Positions 37,070-47,478 of a DNA stretch of 64,000 bases are shown here, piece after piece (position 1 is the stretch's first letter; each line of letters starts with the position of its first letter). Made by a program: the position numbers and the translations under genes. The stretch lies in NCBI RefSeq assembly GCF_001544515.1, contig NZ_FCOL02000002.1, positions 248,001-312,000 of the forward strand. The letters run 5' to 3'. This stretch comes from Caballeronia terrestris. Its GTDB lineage: Bacteria > Pseudomonadota > Gammaproteobacteria > Burkholderiales > Burkholderiaceae. Under the pieces are notes generated by a model that was given only the letters and a program-made list of their open reading frames with translations, ran no database searches and was not told the DNA's origin.

Positions 37070-37285
37070 TGAGGAAATTTTCCAAAAGCGGAGCGCGCCG
37101 GACTGCCGAAAAGCGGCGTGAAGGCGTGCAAGACGGATGAAATCGGGATGGCCCGCGGAAAGAAGAATCTGCCGCTGGCCGGAATGCTCGGCGAAAGGCG
37201 TACCCAGATTCGGGTTCGTGCCGGTGCGCCAGGCCCGTTATCTGTTTATAATCAAAGCAATTTTAAAGGATTCGAAGGTGGTTGT

Positions 37286-37933
37286 ATGCTCGATCGTGAA
37301 GGCTTTCGCCCGAACGTCGGCATCATCCTCTTGAACGCGCGCAACGAAGTGTTTTGGGGTAAGCGGCTGCGTGAACATTCCTGGCAGTTTCCGCAAGGGG
37401 GCATCAAGTACGGCGAAACCCCTGTGCAAGCGATGTATCGGGAGTTACACGAAGAAACCGGTTTGCTTCCGGAGCACGTCAAGGTCGTGGGTCGAACCCG
37501 CGACTGGCTGCGTTATGAGGTGCCGGACAAGTTCATCAAGCGCGAGGTGCGCGGCCATTATCGTGGCCAGAAACAGATCTGGTTTCTGCTGCGAATGGTA
37601 GGCCGCGATTGCGACATCTGCCTGCGTGCGACTGATCATCCGGAGTTCGATGCCTGGCGCTGGAACGAGTATTGGGTCCCGCTCGATGCGGTGATCGAGT
37701 TCAAGCGTGACGTTTATCAACTGGCGCTCACCGAGTTGTCGCGCTTCTTACGGCGAACCGCCGCCAGAAGCGAACGCGGCGAGCGCGTCGCACATCATGG
37801 ACCGCGCTACCCGCGCGTCATCCAGACGATGACGATCGAAGCACCCTCGGTTTCCGCGGCCGGCACCGCGGTTGAGGCAGAATGCTCGATCGAGGAAGTG
37901 CATGTTTTCGCGCAGCGTCCGCTGCACGACTGA
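37286..37933 (+). CDS. rppH: RNA pyrophosphohydrolase RppH
   Basis: 215-residue Nudix hydrolase that removes pyrophosphate from the 5' end of mRNA, preparing it for RNase E. The Nudix box [20 protein letters not shown] begins at about residue 37. [15 protein letters not shown] is the family start and AAGGTGG precedes it; a longer in-frame reading upstream is non-homologous. The C-terminal ~55 residues after the Nudix fold are an extension common in Burkholderia. Divergent from proS across a 216-nt promoter region, as often seen in betaproteobacteria. Confidence 0.94.
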   Translation: MLDREGFRPNVGIILLNARNEVFWGKRLREHSWQFPQGGIKYGETPVQAMYRELHEETGLLPEHVKVVGRTRDWLRYEVPDKFIKREVRGHYRGQKQIWFLLRMVGRDCDICLRATDHPEFDAWRWNEYWVPLDAVIEFKRDVYQLALTELSRFLRRTAARSERGERVAHHGPRYPRVIQTMTIEAPSVSAAGTAVEAECSIEEVHVFAQRPLHD

Positions 37934-38058
37934 CACGACGCTTCCTTGCAAATTTTTCCACTCAGTACGACTCAAAGCGGCGACACGGCAACGTGTCCCG
38001 CTTTTTTCCGCGCAGCAGCTTGCGTTTCGTGCACGCGGATGTTTTCGGGAAGACCTAA

Positions 38059-38616
38059 TTGAAAGCCATCGCCTTATTTGCGGCATCCGCGGCAGCGCTT
38101 GCCGTGCTCGCCGGTTGTTCCAGTACGAAGGGCCCGTCCAACCAGGACGACAGCGCGTTCGCCTACCTGCTCGACAGAAAGCCGGAATGGACCGAGAACA
38201 AGGTCGATAACCTGCCGCCGTTGCCGCAGGCGTCGAATCTGCTGGCGTTCAACGTCTCGCAAAACACGCCGCTGAATTTTTCGATCGACAAGACCTCGGT
38301 GTCAGTGGGGACGGATGGCGTCGTGCGATATACGGTTGTGGTCACGAGTCCGGCGGGTGCGCGCAACGTGAATTACGAAGGGATTCGCTGTGATAACTAC
38401 GAGTGGCGCCTCTACGCGAGCATCAACGATGACCAGAACGCCTGGGACCGCACGGTCGCGAACGACTACCGACGCATCGAGAACGGCGAGTTGAACGCGT
38501 ATCACGCGGCGCTCTATCAGGATTATTTCTGCGCGAACAAGCTGCCGACCGGCGACGCCAAGCAGATCGTGAACGCGATCCAGTACAAGCGATCGGCGGT
38601 TTCGCAGTATCGGTGA
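38059..38616 (+). CDS. CNP1-like family lipoprotein
   Basis: 185-residue protein with a lipoprotein signal: lipobox LAGC, Cys at residue 20. The rest matches the CNP1-like family (named after a neisserial/Pseudomonas surface protein), with WTENKVDNLPPLP and YEWRLYASI. It starts with TTG, where the signal peptide (MKAIALFAAS) begins. Likely anchored in the outer membrane; function unknown. A strong terminator follows and separates it from proB. Confidence 0.87.
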   Translation: MKAIALFAASAAALAVLAGCSSTKGPSNQDDSAFAYLLDRKPEWTENKVDNLPPLPQASNLLAFNVSQNTPLNFSIDKTSVSVGTDGVVRYTVVVTSPAGARNVNYEGIRCDNYEWRLYASINDDQNAWDRTVANDYRRIENGELNAYHAALYQDYFCANKLPTGDAKQIVNAIQYKRSAVSQYR

Positions 38617-38630
38617 GGTTTTGGTGGTTG

Positions 38631-38669
38631 AAAAAGCCCGCTGACTTTTTTTGGTCAGCGGGCTTTTTT
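38631..38669. terminator. Bidirectional terminator between the CNP1-like gene and proB
   Basis: 15-bp stem AAAAAGCCCGCTGAC / GTCAGCGGGCTTTTT with an 8-nt T-rich loop and T or A runs on both sides. The proB stop codon touches its right end. Confidence 0.94.
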
Positions 38670-39787
38670 CATACCAGCACGAGGTTGTCCCGGTGGATCA
38701 GTTCGGGCTCGAGCATATAGCCAAGCACCGTTTCGATTTCCGCGCTTGGCCGCCGATGAATCAGCCGCGCTTCCGAGCTGCTGTAGTTCGTGATGCCGCG
38801 CGCGACTTCCTGGCCCTGAGGATTCACGCACGCGATCACCTCGCCGCGCGCAAAAGCGCCCTTCACGTCGATCACGCCGATCGGCAACAGGCTTTTGCCG
38901 CCCTCGGTAAGCTTCTCGACCGCGCCGTTGTCGATCACGACGTGGCCGCGCACCTGCAGGTGATCGGCCATCCACTGCTTGCGCGCCGCGATCCGCGCCG
39001 TGCGCGCCATAAGTTGCGTGCCGATCATCTCGCCCGATGCAAGCCGCGTCAAAACGTCCGATTCCCGCCCGCTCGCGATTACCGTGTTCGCCCCGCTGTG
39101 CGCGGCGCGCTTCGCGGCGAGGATCTTGGTCAGCATGCCGCCGCGCCCGAGGCTCGAGCCCGCGCCGCCCGCCATTGCTTCGAGCTCCGGCGTGCCGGCG
39201 TCGGCCTGCTCGACGAGCGTGGCCGTCGGATCCTTGCGCGGATCGGCGGTGAAGAGCCCGCGCTGGTCGGTGAGAATGATCAGCGCGTCGCCTTCGATCA
39301 GATTCGCGACCAGCGCGCCGAGCGTGTCGTTGTCGCCGAACTTGATCTCGTCGGTGATGACGGTGTCGTTCTCGTTGATGATGGGGACTGCGCCCAGACG
39401 CAACAGCGTCAAGAGCGTCGAGCGCGCGTTCAGATAGCGCTCGCGATCGGCGAGATCGGCGTGCGTGAGAAGAATCTGCGCCGTGCGGATTCCGTGCGCG
39501 CCGAAGCTGCTCTCGTAGACCTGCGCGAGCCCCATCTGGCCGACGGCCGCGGCCGCCTGCAATTCGTCGATTTCACGTGGACGCTTGGTCCAGCCGAGCC
39601 GATGAATGCCTTCGGCGATCGCGCCCGAACTGACCATCACGACTTCCTTGCCCTGCTCGCGCAATGCCGCGATCTGCGATGCCCAGCGGGCGATCGCGGC
39701 GTGGTCGAGCCCGCGCCCATCGTTCGTGACGAGGCTCGATCCCACTTTCACTACCAAACGCTTCGAAGCAGCGATGACGGAACGCAT
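38669..39787 (-). CDS. proB: Glutamate 5-kinase
   Basis: 372-residue enzyme for the first step of proline synthesis. An amino-acid-kinase domain ([34 protein letters not shown]) is followed by a C-terminal PUA domain. Of two in-frame ATGs I prefer the second (MRSVIAAS): GAGGAG is 10 nt before it but only 1-2 nt before the first. It follows obgE after about 50 nt, the common rplU-rpmA-obgE-proB order of Burkholderia. Confidence 0.94.
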   Translation of the reverse strand: MRSVIAASKRLVVKVGSSLVTNDGRGLDHAAIARWASQIAALREQGKEVVMVSSGAIAEGIHRLGWTKRPREIDELQAAAAVGQMGLAQVYESSFGAHGIRTAQILLTHADLADRERYLNARSTLLTLLRLGAVPIINENDTVITDEIKFGDNDTLGALVANLIEGDALIILTDQRGLFTADPRKDPTATLVEQADAGTPELEAMAGGAGSSLGRGGMLTKILAAKRAAHSGANTVIASGRESDVLTRLASGEMIGTQLMARTARIAARKQWMADHLQVRGHVVIDNGAVEKLTEGGKSLLPIGVIDVKGAFARGEVIACVNPQGQEVARGITNYSSSEARLIHRRPSAEIETVLGYMLEPELIHRDNLVLV

Positions 39788-39840
39788 CGTGCGCATTCTC
39801 CTCGGGTGGTCGTTGGCTGCGCGAGCGCGCAGGTGCGTGG

Positions 39841-41001
<1,161 letters not shown>

Positions 41002-41091
41002 TTACACCAGCAAACACCCTATTTTGCCGCGACCGGCCAATGCCGGCCAACGTGCAAACGATATAAGCCAAATGTCCTGGAAACCAAATAA

Positions 41092-41122
41092 AAAAGGCCC
41101 CGCGAACTTCGCGGGGCCTTTT
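41092..41122 (-). terminator. Terminator after rpmA
   Basis: Long GC stem AAAAGGCCCCGCGAA / TTCGCGGGGCCTTTT; on the minus strand it runs into a T-rich stretch. 28 nt past the rpmA stop. Confidence 0.9.
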
Positions 41123-41149
41123 GCGGTCCTGAAGCCCGTGCAGTAAGAC

Positions 41150-41410
41150 TTAGGCTGCCGGGACGACGTTGACCAGATGCTTCTTCGCTGCGCCCTTCGT
41201 CGTAAACGTGACGTGGCCGTCGGTCAGCGCGAACAAGGTGTGATCCTTGCCGATGCCGACGTTCTCGCCCGGGTGCATGCGCGTGCCGCGCTGGCGAACG
41301 ATGATGCCGCCCGCGTTGATTGCCTGGCCGCCGTAAACCTTCACGCCGAGGCGCTTCGATTCGGAATCGCGGCCGTTGCGGGAAGACCCGCCTGCTTTTT
41401 TGTGTGCCAT
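41150..41410 (-). CDS. rpmA: 50S ribosomal protein L27
   Basis: 86-residue ribosomal protein. The N-terminal [20 protein letters not shown] reaches toward the peptidyl-transferase centre; [26 protein letters not shown] is the family signature. No N-terminal cleavage extension of the Firmicutes type. 18 nt after rplU, same transcript. Confidence 0.98.
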   Translation of the reverse strand: MAHKKAGGSSRNGRDSESKRLGVKVYGGQAINAGGIIVRQRGTRMHPGENVGIGKDHTLFALTDGHVTFTTKGAAKKHLVNVVPAA

Positions 41411-41428
41411 GTGATTACTCCTTGCCGC

Positions 41429-41740
41429 TTACGCGTTGATCGCGTCGATACGCAGTTCGGTATAGTTCTGGCGATGGCCAGCGTGCTTTTGGTAGTGCTT
41501 CCGGCGACGCATCTTGAAGATCGTGACCTTCTTGTGACGACCCTGGGACACGACGGTAGCCTTGACGGAAGCCCCACTCACCAGCGGTGCACCGAACTTA
41601 ATCGATTCACCTTCGCCTACTGCGAGAACCTGGTCGAGCGTGATTTCAGCGTCAATGTCTGCCGGTATCTGTTCTACTTTCAATTTTTCGCCGACGGCAA
41701 CCTTATACTGCTTGCCACCGGTTTTTATGACCGCGTACAT
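41429..41740 (-). CDS. rplU: 50S ribosomal protein L21
   Basis: 103-residue ribosomal protein beginning [14 protein letters not shown], ending with the [19 protein letters not shown] region that contacts 23S rRNA. The start follows GAGG; an in-frame upstream start four codons earlier is rejected because the family begins at MYAVI. First gene of rplU-rpmA, with a near-consensus promoter. Confidence 0.98.
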   Translation of the reverse strand: MYAVIKTGGKQYKVAVGEKLKVEQIPADIDAEITLDQVLAVGEGESIKFGAPLVSGASVKATVVSQGRHKKVTIFKMRRRKHYQKHAGHRQNYTELRIDAINA

Positions 41741-41794
41741 TGAGAACCTCACTCTGAATTCATTTTTCCGCGCACCGTGCGGGGAAAACGCGTG

Positions 41795-41823
41795 ATTATA
41801 CAGAGAGTTAGGATCGACGTCAA
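41795..41823 (-). promoter_or_regulatory. Sigma70 promoter of rplU-rpmA
   Basis: Minus-strand TTGACG (41818-41823), 17-bp spacer, perfect TATAAT (41795-41800); about 55 nt before the rplU start. Strong promoter, as expected for ribosomal proteins. Confidence 0.9.
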
Positions 41824-42013
41824 AGGCCGTTGACTTTGTCTTTCAGGCAAGCCAGCGGTCGCAGCCCGACCGATTGCCTGACGAATGGCCGTGCAATCAA
41901 ATATCGCAAAATATCCGCCGAAACCGGCCGCGCACCGCGTCGCATCGGCTGGGGAAACTCCGTCGAGAGGCCGATTCGCCTTATAATTCGCGGCACTATC
42001 CTAATTGCCGATC

Positions 42014-43006
42014 ATGTCGTCCACCGCCACTTCATCCCCCAACGCCGCCACTCTGCTCGCCCCGATCGCCGAGGACATGCAGCAGGTCAATCGCGTCATC
42101 CGGCAGCGCCTGGCATCCGAAGTGATGCTCATCAACCAGATTTCGGAGTACATCATCGGGGCCGGCGGCAAGCGTCTGCGGCCCGCGCTGCTGTTGCTCG
42201 TCGCGGGCGCGCTCGGCGATACGACCGGACATCGTCATGAACTCGCGGCTGTCGTCGAGTTCATCCACACAGCGACGCTGCTGCACGACGACGTCGTCGA
42301 CGAGTCGGATCTGCGCCGCGGCCGCAAGACGGCCAACGCGCTCTTCGGCAACGCGGCGAGCGTGCTGGTCGGCGATTTCCTGTATTCGCGCTCGTTCGAG
42401 ATGATGGTGGGCGTCGGCAAGATGCGCGTGATGGAAATTCTGTCGGTCGCGACGAACGTGATTTCCGAAGGCGAAGTCCTGCAGCTTCTGAACATGCACG
42501 ATCCGGACGTCGATCAAGCGCGTTACATGCAGGTCATTCGTTATAAGACGGCGAAGCTTTTCGAAGCCGCAGCACAGTTGGGCGCGGTGTTGTCGGGGTC
42601 GGATGCGAAGACAGAAGCGGCGGCCGCCGAGTTCGGTCGGCGCATCGGCACGGCGTTCCAGATCATGGACGACTGGCTCGACTACACGGGCACCGCGGAA
42701 TCGATGGGCAAGAACGCCGGCGACGACCTCCGCGAAGGCAAGCCGACGCTGCCGCTGATCTACCTGATGGAACACGGCACGGCGGAAGAAGCGGCGCTCG
42801 CGCGGGAAGCGATCGAACAGGGCGGCACGGACCGCTTCGACACGATTTTCGAGGCAATCACGCGCTCCGGCGCGCTCGATCACACGCTGGAATGCGCGCG
42901 CGGTGAAGCGCAGGCGGCGGCGAAAGCGATTTCTTCCTTTCCCGATTCCATTTTTAAAGATAGCCTGCTAGAATTATGCTCTTACTCGACGGCGAGACAG
43001 TCTTGA
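42014..43006 (+). CDS. ispB: Polyprenyl (octaprenyl) diphosphate synthase
   Basis: 330-residue trans-prenyltransferase making the ubiquinone side chain. First Asp-rich motif LLHDDVVDESDLRRGRKTAN at about residues 92-111; second motif FQIMDDWLDYTG near 217. The residues before the first motif are small, consistent with long-chain products. ATG chosen over a TTG three codons earlier. Divergent from rplU, as in E. coli. A TATAAT at 41982-41987 is a candidate -10 without a clear -35. Confidence 0.93.
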   Translation: MSSTATSSPNAATLLAPIAEDMQQVNRVIRQRLASEVMLINQISEYIIGAGGKRLRPALLLLVAGALGDTTGHRHELAAVVEFIHTATLLHDDVVDESDLRRGRKTANALFGNAASVLVGDFLYSRSFEMMVGVGKMRVMEILSVATNVISEGEVLQLLNMHDPDVDQARYMQVIRYKTAKLFEAAAQLGAVLSGSDAKTEAAAAEFGRRIGTAFQIMDDWLDYTGTAESMGKNAGDDLREGKPTLPLIYLMEHGTAEEAALAREAIEQGGTDRFDTIFEAITRSGALDHTLECARGEAQAAAKAISSFPDSIFKDSLLELCSYSTARQS

Positions 43007-43045
43007 ACGAGACTGTAATGGCGTAAGAGTCCAGCAGTAAAAATT

Positions 43046-43122
43046 CGGGGTGTAGCTTAGCCTGGTAGAGCGCTACGTTCGGGACGTAGAGGCCGGAGGT
43101 TCGAATCCTCTCACCCCGACCA
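43046..43122 (+). tRNA. tRNA-Pro (anticodon CGG)
   Basis: 77 nt including an encoded CCA. Acceptor stem CGGGGTG / CACCCCG, anticodon stem CTACG / CGTAG with loop TTCGGGA (anticodon CGG), T-arm GGAGG TTCGAAT CCTC. Reads CCG proline codons, which are frequent in this high-GC genome. It follows ispB by about 40 nt. Confidence 0.98.
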
Positions 43123-43148
43123 GAATTTCCTTGTAGATCAAGGCCGAA

Positions 43149-43175
43149 ACCGCCCAGCTCGCTGGCGGTTTTTTG
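43149..43175 (+). terminator. Terminator after tRNA-Pro
   Basis: Stem ACCGCC..GGCGGT with a small inner stem and bulge, followed by six T, G and four T. Confidence 0.85.
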
Positions 43176-43253
43176 TTTTGGGGCTCCGTTCGCTCAAGTC
43201 ATCCGATTCGAAAACCAGGCGTATGCTGGCAACGAAAAACTCGGGAGACGACC

Positions 43254-44129
43254 ATGAGCCTCGCCGGCAAGACCCTCTTCATTTCCGGTGGCAGTCGCGG
43301 CATCGGCTTGGCGATTGCGCTGCGGGCGGCGCGCGACGGCGCCAATATCGCGATCGCCGCGAAAACCGCAGATCCCGATCCGCGGCTCGAAGGCACGATC
43401 CACACCGCGGCCGCCGCGATCGAAGCGGCCGGTGGCAAGGCACTCCCCCTCGTCGTCGATATTCGCGATGAGGAGCGCGTGCAGAGCGCCGTCGCGGAAA
43501 CGGTGCATGCGTTCGGCGGCATCGATATTCTCGTGAACAACGCGAGCGCTATCCGGCTGACCGGCACGCTCGATACCCCCGTCAAACGCTACGACCTGAT
43601 GCACGGCGTCAACGGCCGGGGCACGTTCGCGTGCGCGCAGGCCTGCCTGCCCTATCTGCTCGAAGCCGCCAATCCGCACATCCTTACGCTCTCGCCGCCG
43701 CTCGTCACCGATGCCAAGTGGTTCGAGGAATTTCCCGCCTACACCATCGCGAAATACACGATGAGTCTCTTTACGCTGGCGCTCGCGAGCGAATTCCGTG
43801 AGCGCGGCGTGGCGGTCAATTCGCTGTGGCCGCGTACCGCCATCGCGACGGCTGCCGTGCGCAACGAAATCGGCGGATCGGGGATGCTTGCGGCGTGCCG
43901 TAAGCCTGAGATCGTCGCCGATGCCGCGCACTTCATTCTCACGCGCCCCGCGCGGGAGTGCACGGGCAATTTCTTTCTCGACGACGAAGTGCTGCTGGCC
44001 GCCGGCGTGCGCGACTTCGCCCAATACGACATGCAACCTGGCGCGCCGCTGCAGGCCGATTTCTTCGTCGAGGCATTGCCCGGCATGCTGCGCTCGGACG
44101 GCATGACGAAGCGCCGCAGCGGTCCGTGA
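43254..44129 (+). CDS. SDR family NAD(P)-dependent oxidoreductase
   Basis: 291-residue short-chain dehydrogenase resembling the SDR/HSDL2 group. Cofactor motif FISGGSRGIGLAIA at about residues 11-24; the acidic pair normally after beta-2 is replaced by AAKT, which suggests NADP; NNAS at about 97; YTIAK supplies Tyr and Lys. The Ser position lies in TLSPPL. The ATG is preceded by GGGAGA; 27 upstream in-frame codons overlap the tRNA terminator and are rejected. Substrate unknown; relatives act on branched or fatty alcohols and aldehydes. Stands alone. Confidence 0.88.
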   Translation: MSLAGKTLFISGGSRGIGLAIALRAARDGANIAIAAKTADPDPRLEGTIHTAAAAIEAAGGKALPLVVDIRDEERVQSAVAETVHAFGGIDILVNNASAIRLTGTLDTPVKRYDLMHGVNGRGTFACAQACLPYLLEAANPHILTLSPPLVTDAKWFEEFPAYTIAKYTMSLFTLALASEFRERGVAVNSLWPRTAIATAAVRNEIGGSGMLAACRKPEIVADAAHFILTRPARECTGNFFLDDEVLLAAGVRDFAQYDMQPGAPLQADFFVEALPGMLRSDGMTKRRSGP

Positions 44130-44227
44130 CTTCGTTCGGGCAAGACGCGAGAAAATGCCGTCCGGCCTAAGGGTATAAGCACCGACCGCCGCCTTGCTAC
44201 CGGCTTTTGCTGACTGTTAGGATTCCT

Positions 44228-44250
44228 GCTCGGCTTGAGAGAAGCCGAGC
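44228..44250 (+). promoter_or_regulatory. Hairpin upstream of the repeat-containing lipoprotein gene
   Basis: Perfect 9-bp stem GCTCGGCTT / AAGCCGAGC with a GAGAG loop, ending 32 nt before the TTG start. It could be a leader structure or an operator; no T-run follows. Confidence 0.5.
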
Positions 44251-44282
44251 CGATATAACATCCAGCAAACTGAGTACAGTCC

Positions 44283-45309
44283 TTGAAAAAAATAGCAAAA
44301 TTTGGGGTATCCGCAGCAGCCGTCATTTCGCTTGCTGCGTGTGGCGGTGGCGGAGGTGACGAGAGCGGCAGCGTGGCGAATTCGAGCAGTCAGCCGCCAT
44401 CGACGATGAAACTCGCAGACCCCGTCAACAACTACGCAACCAGCAAGAAAGCAAGAAAGCAAGAAAGCAAGAAAGCAAGAAAGCAAGAAAGCAACAGGGT
44501 ATGTGCTCTTCGCAGCGCGTGACGTGTATCAACTCTATCTGCATACGCTCGCCACCGCGATTACCGGCGCGAACCAGAGCTCGGCGGGCAAGCACACGCA
44601 AGACTGTCCTGGGGGTGGCAGCGCAACAGTGACCCTGAAGGACTCGGACAACTCCCGCAGCATCACGCGCGGCGGTTCCGCGATGATCGAGTTCGCTAAT
44701 TGCAGGCAGTTCGGGACGTTAGAAGGACAGGCCCTCGAATCCATCAACGGCGGCATGACGTTCGCGATGAACAAGGTCGAAGGCATCATCGGTTCCGGTG
44801 GCGATTTTGCCGTCGCCGCGGATGTCACCGCGTCCGCGCTGACGTTCGCGACCAACACGGGTATAGGCTCCATCGACGGCACCATGTCGTTGACCGGGAA
44901 ACACACATCGAACGGCATCGAGTCGGCTGTCGCAAAGACGAGTTCCGTGACCGTCAAGCGCACGGTGAATGGCAGGACGGACAGCATCACGCTCGTCGAC
45001 TGGTTCGAAAGAGATGACTACTCGGCCCAAACGAATACCGACACGGTTTCCGTCGATGGAAAACTCAACGTGACGTCGCCCGATGGCGATGCGTCGCTTC
45101 TCGTGAGTACGCCAACGCCCGTCGTCGTGACAAAGGGCAATTCGCTCGACAGCGGAAATCTGACGATCGCGACTACTGTCGATGCTGTCAACGCGGCTTT
45201 CGCTGGCAATTCGAACGTGACGCTCGCTGTCGACGCAGGCAAAATGGGCACGCCTACCGCCGTCGTACCGACGAGCATCGACGAGATGAACGCGCTTTTG
45301 AAGTCCTGA
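44283..45309 (+). CDS. Candidate phase-variable lipoprotein gene, out of frame in this sequence
   Basis: The 5' part starts with TTG and encodes a lipoprotein signal, MKKIAKFGVSAAAVISLAAC, with Cys at residue 20, then GGGGGDE and a Ser/Gln stretch up to a tract of 8-bp repeats. In the present length translation leaves the tract in a frame that stops at 44522 (79 residues). From the tract onward another frame is open to 45309 (GYVLFAARDVYQLYLHTLATAI onward), a ~270-residue secreted, Thr/Ser/Gly-rich, beta-type domain with no recognisable family. Gain of one unit or loss of two joins both into one protein of about 340 residues. A fixed frameshift is the alternative reading. Confidence 0.75.
44443..44494 (+). 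repeat. Tandem 8-bp repeat (GCAAGAAA), six copies plus a half
   Basis: Six identical uninterrupted GCAAGAAA units followed by GCAA. As 8 is not a multiple of 3, each unit gained or lost shifts the frame. All three frames through the tract are free of stops, reading as Lys/Ala/Arg/Gln/Glu/Ser-rich peptide. The tract lies inside the lipoprotein gene, about 55 codons after its start. Confidence 0.97.
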
Positions 45310-45325
45310 TGGCGCCATTCACATA

Positions 45326-45362
45326 AAAGCGCCACCGCCGGCATACCCGGCGGTGGCGCTTT
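45326..45362. terminator. Bidirectional terminator between the lipoprotein and patatin genes
   Basis: Perfect 16-bp stem AAAGCGCCACCGCCGG / CCGGCGGTGGCGCTTT, loop CATAC, between convergent genes; short T runs on both strands. Confidence 0.88.
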
Positions 45363-45381
45363 GCAATCCCACACGCAAGCC

Positions 45382-46644
45382 TCAGCCCGCGTCGACTTCG
45401 TCCGCCTCTTCCGCCTCGCGGGGCATATCCGAGACCGACACCGGCGCTGCCTCATGCCGATGCACATCATGCGTCACGAACCCTAACTCGTGACTCGGGA
45501 TCGCAAACCACTCAGGATGTTCGAACGATCGGCGGATATCCTCCAGACCGCTCGCCCAGTGCTCGCCCATCGTGTCGTTGCTGAACTCGTAGTCCTTGTA
45601 ATGGCCTTCGAAGAACTTGTCCTTGTAGATCAAATGCACGATGTTGACCGCCCCGCCATCCGCGGCTTTCTGTGCCGCGCGCACGAGCGGATGCGTACGA
45701 CGCACCTTCTCCGGAATGTGCTCGAGCAGTTCCTTGATCATCCGAGCGTGCTTCTGGCTCAGTGACACGAAATCCGTCACCGCGCGCGTCCGGCTAGAGA
45801 ACTGGATGTCCTTGGTGCGTTCGGAAATGTCGAGGAAATCGGTGGGCAGCGTGCCTTTCGCGCTCCACAAATCGACCTGGAAGATCAGCGTGTCCTTGTG
45901 TTGCGACTCGTTGATGATCTCAGTGAGCGGCGTGTTCGAGACGAGGCCACCGTCCCAGTAATACTCTCCGTCGATCTCGACTGCCGGAAAACCCGGCGGT
46001 AACGCGCCCGACGCCATGAAGTGCTCCGGCTCGAGGCGCATCTTCGTGTTGTCGAAGTAGACGAGGTTGCCGGTGCGCACGTTCACCGCTCCGACCGACA
46101 CGCGCACGTTGCCGTCGTTGATGCGGTCGAAATTGGCGTATTTCAGGAGCGTCGCGCGCAAGGCGCTCGTGGCGTAGAAGCTGACTTCGTTCGGCAACTT
46201 CGCCGAGGCACCCGCGAACGGCGCCGTGACGGGTACCAGCATGCGCGGCGAGAAGAAGCCCTTCTGCCCTTCGGTCAGCGTGCGCGCGGCGGACCACATG
46301 CTCGACCACTTGCGGCCGATGTCGGGGAATCCGAACATCGTGGGAACGAAGTTGCCGACGTGGCCCAGCAAGTCCGCCGGCTGGCAGATCGTCCGCCAGA
46401 AACCGCGCAACGCCTCGGCGCGATCCTTCGGCGCGTTGCCCGCGATGATCGCGGTATTCAGCGCGCCGATCGAGATGCCCAGCACCCAGCCCGGTTCGAT
46501 GCCGGCTTCGGCCAGGCCTTCATAGACGCCCGCCTGATAAGAGCCCAGCGCGCCGCCGCCCTGCAGGACCAGGCCGATCTCATCGTAGGAAGGCAGTTCG
46601 ATGCACTTCGGCCCACAAGATTTGTTACGTGACTTGCGATGCAT
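45382..46644 (-). CDS. Patatin-like phospholipase with DUF3734
   Basis: 420-residue serine acyl hydrolase. The oxyanion loop GGGALGSYQAGVYEGL at about residue 30, the nucleophile GISIG at about 57-61 and the catalytic-dyad Asp in DGGLVSNTP at about 233 are all present. The C-terminal ~130 residues are the DUF3734 domain that in Burkholderiaceae accompanies patatins beside bdhA. A role in lipid or polyhydroxybutyrate turnover is inferred from the bdhA and adc neighbours. 13 nt after bdhA; no signal peptide. Confidence 0.93.
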   Translation of the reverse strand: MHRKSRNKSCGPKCIELPSYDEIGLVLQGGGALGSYQAGVYEGLAEAGIEPGWVLGISIGALNTAIIAGNAPKDRAEALRGFWRTICQPADLLGHVGNFVPTMFGFPDIGRKWSSMWSAARTLTEGQKGFFSPRMLVPVTAPFAGASAKLPNEVSFYATSALRATLLKYANFDRINDGNVRVSVGAVNVRTGNLVYFDNTKMRLEPEHFMASGALPPGFPAVEIDGEYYWDGGLVSNTPLTEIINESQHKDTLIFQVDLWSAKGTLPTDFLDISERTKDIQFSSRTRAVTDFVSLSQKHARMIKELLEHIPEKVRRTHPLVRAAQKAADGGAVNIVHLIYKDKFFEGHYKDYEFSNDTMGEHWASGLEDIRRSFEHPEWFAIPSHELGFVTHDVHRHEAAPVSVSDMPREAEEADEVDAG

Positions 46645-46657
46645 CGTCGTCGGCTCC

Positions 46658-47440
46658 TTACTGCATGAACCAGCCGTGGCTGACGACGATCGACTGTCCC
46701 GTCAGCGCAGCCGATCCGAAGCCGGCGAGAAACGCAACCGTGTTCGCGACATCGTCGATAGTGGTGAATTCGCCGTCGACGGTTTCCTTCAGCATCACGT
46801 CCTTGACCACCTGCGCCTCGCTGATGCCGAGCGCCTTCGCCTGTTCCGGGATCTGCTTGTCGACGAGCGGCGTGCGCACGAAGCCCGGGCACACGACGTT
46901 CGCCCGCACGCCGCGCGAGCCGCCTTCTTTCGCGACGACGCGCGCCAGGCCGAGCAAGCCGTGCTTCGCGGTGACATAAGCGGACTTCAGCTTCGACGCC
47001 TCGTGCGAATGCACCGATCCCATATAGATGATCGAGCCGCCCTTGCCGTCCGCGTACATGTGCTTGATGGCGGCCTTCGTGGTGAGGAACGCGCCGTCGA
47101 GGTGGATCGCGAGCATCTTTTTCCAGTCGGCGAACGCGTAGTCTTCGATCGGGTTGACGATCTGGATGCCCGCGTTCGACACGAGCACGTCGATCGAGCC
47201 GAGCTTCGCCACGGCTTCCTCGATGCCCGCGTTCACCGCGTCTTCGTTCGTCACGTCCATCGCGACGGCGAGCGCCTTGCCGCCGCTGGCGACGATGTCG
47301 TCGGCGACTTTCTGCGCGTTCACGAGATTCAGGTCGGCGATGACGACGGCCGCGCCGTCCGCTGCGAGCTTGCGCGCGCATTGTTCACCGATACCGCTTG
47401 CTGCGCCCGTGACGAGCGCGACTTTTCCTTGCAATGACAT
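46658..47440 (-). CDS. bdhA: D-3-hydroxybutyrate dehydrogenase
   Basis: 260-residue SDR converting 3-hydroxybutyrate to acetoacetate with [11 protein letters not shown] at residues 11-18, an Asp ending beta-2 (IADLN, NAD-type), SNAG near 89, [22 protein letters not shown] supplying Ser and Tyr-x-x-x-Lys, and the substrate-lid segment [14 protein letters not shown] typical of bacterial HBDH. Located between adc and the patatin gene, fitting ketone-body or PHB degradation. Confidence 0.94.
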   Translation of the reverse strand: MSLQGKVALVTGAASGIGEQCARKLAADGAAVVIADLNLVNAQKVADDIVASGGKALAVAMDVTNEDAVNAGIEEAVAKLGSIDVLVSNAGIQIVNPIEDYAFADWKKMLAIHLDGAFLTTKAAIKHMYADGKGGSIIYMGSVHSHEASKLKSAYVTAKHGLLGLARVVAKEGGSRGVRANVVCPGFVRTPLVDKQIPEQAKALGISEAQVVKDVMLKETVDGEFTTIDDVANTVAFLAGFGSAALTGQSIVVSHGWFMQ

Positions 47441-47478
47441 GAGTGTGGTTCCTTCGCTTTCGGCTGAGTTTTTACTGG

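Noticed and set aside
37118..37285. N-terminal extension of rppH
   Set aside because: Not homologous to the family, and it would cover the divergent proS promoter; the ATG at 37286 has a ribosome site.
44443..44494. Possible CRISPR-like repeats
   Set aside because: Units are 8 bp, contiguous, without spacers: a simple tandem repeat.
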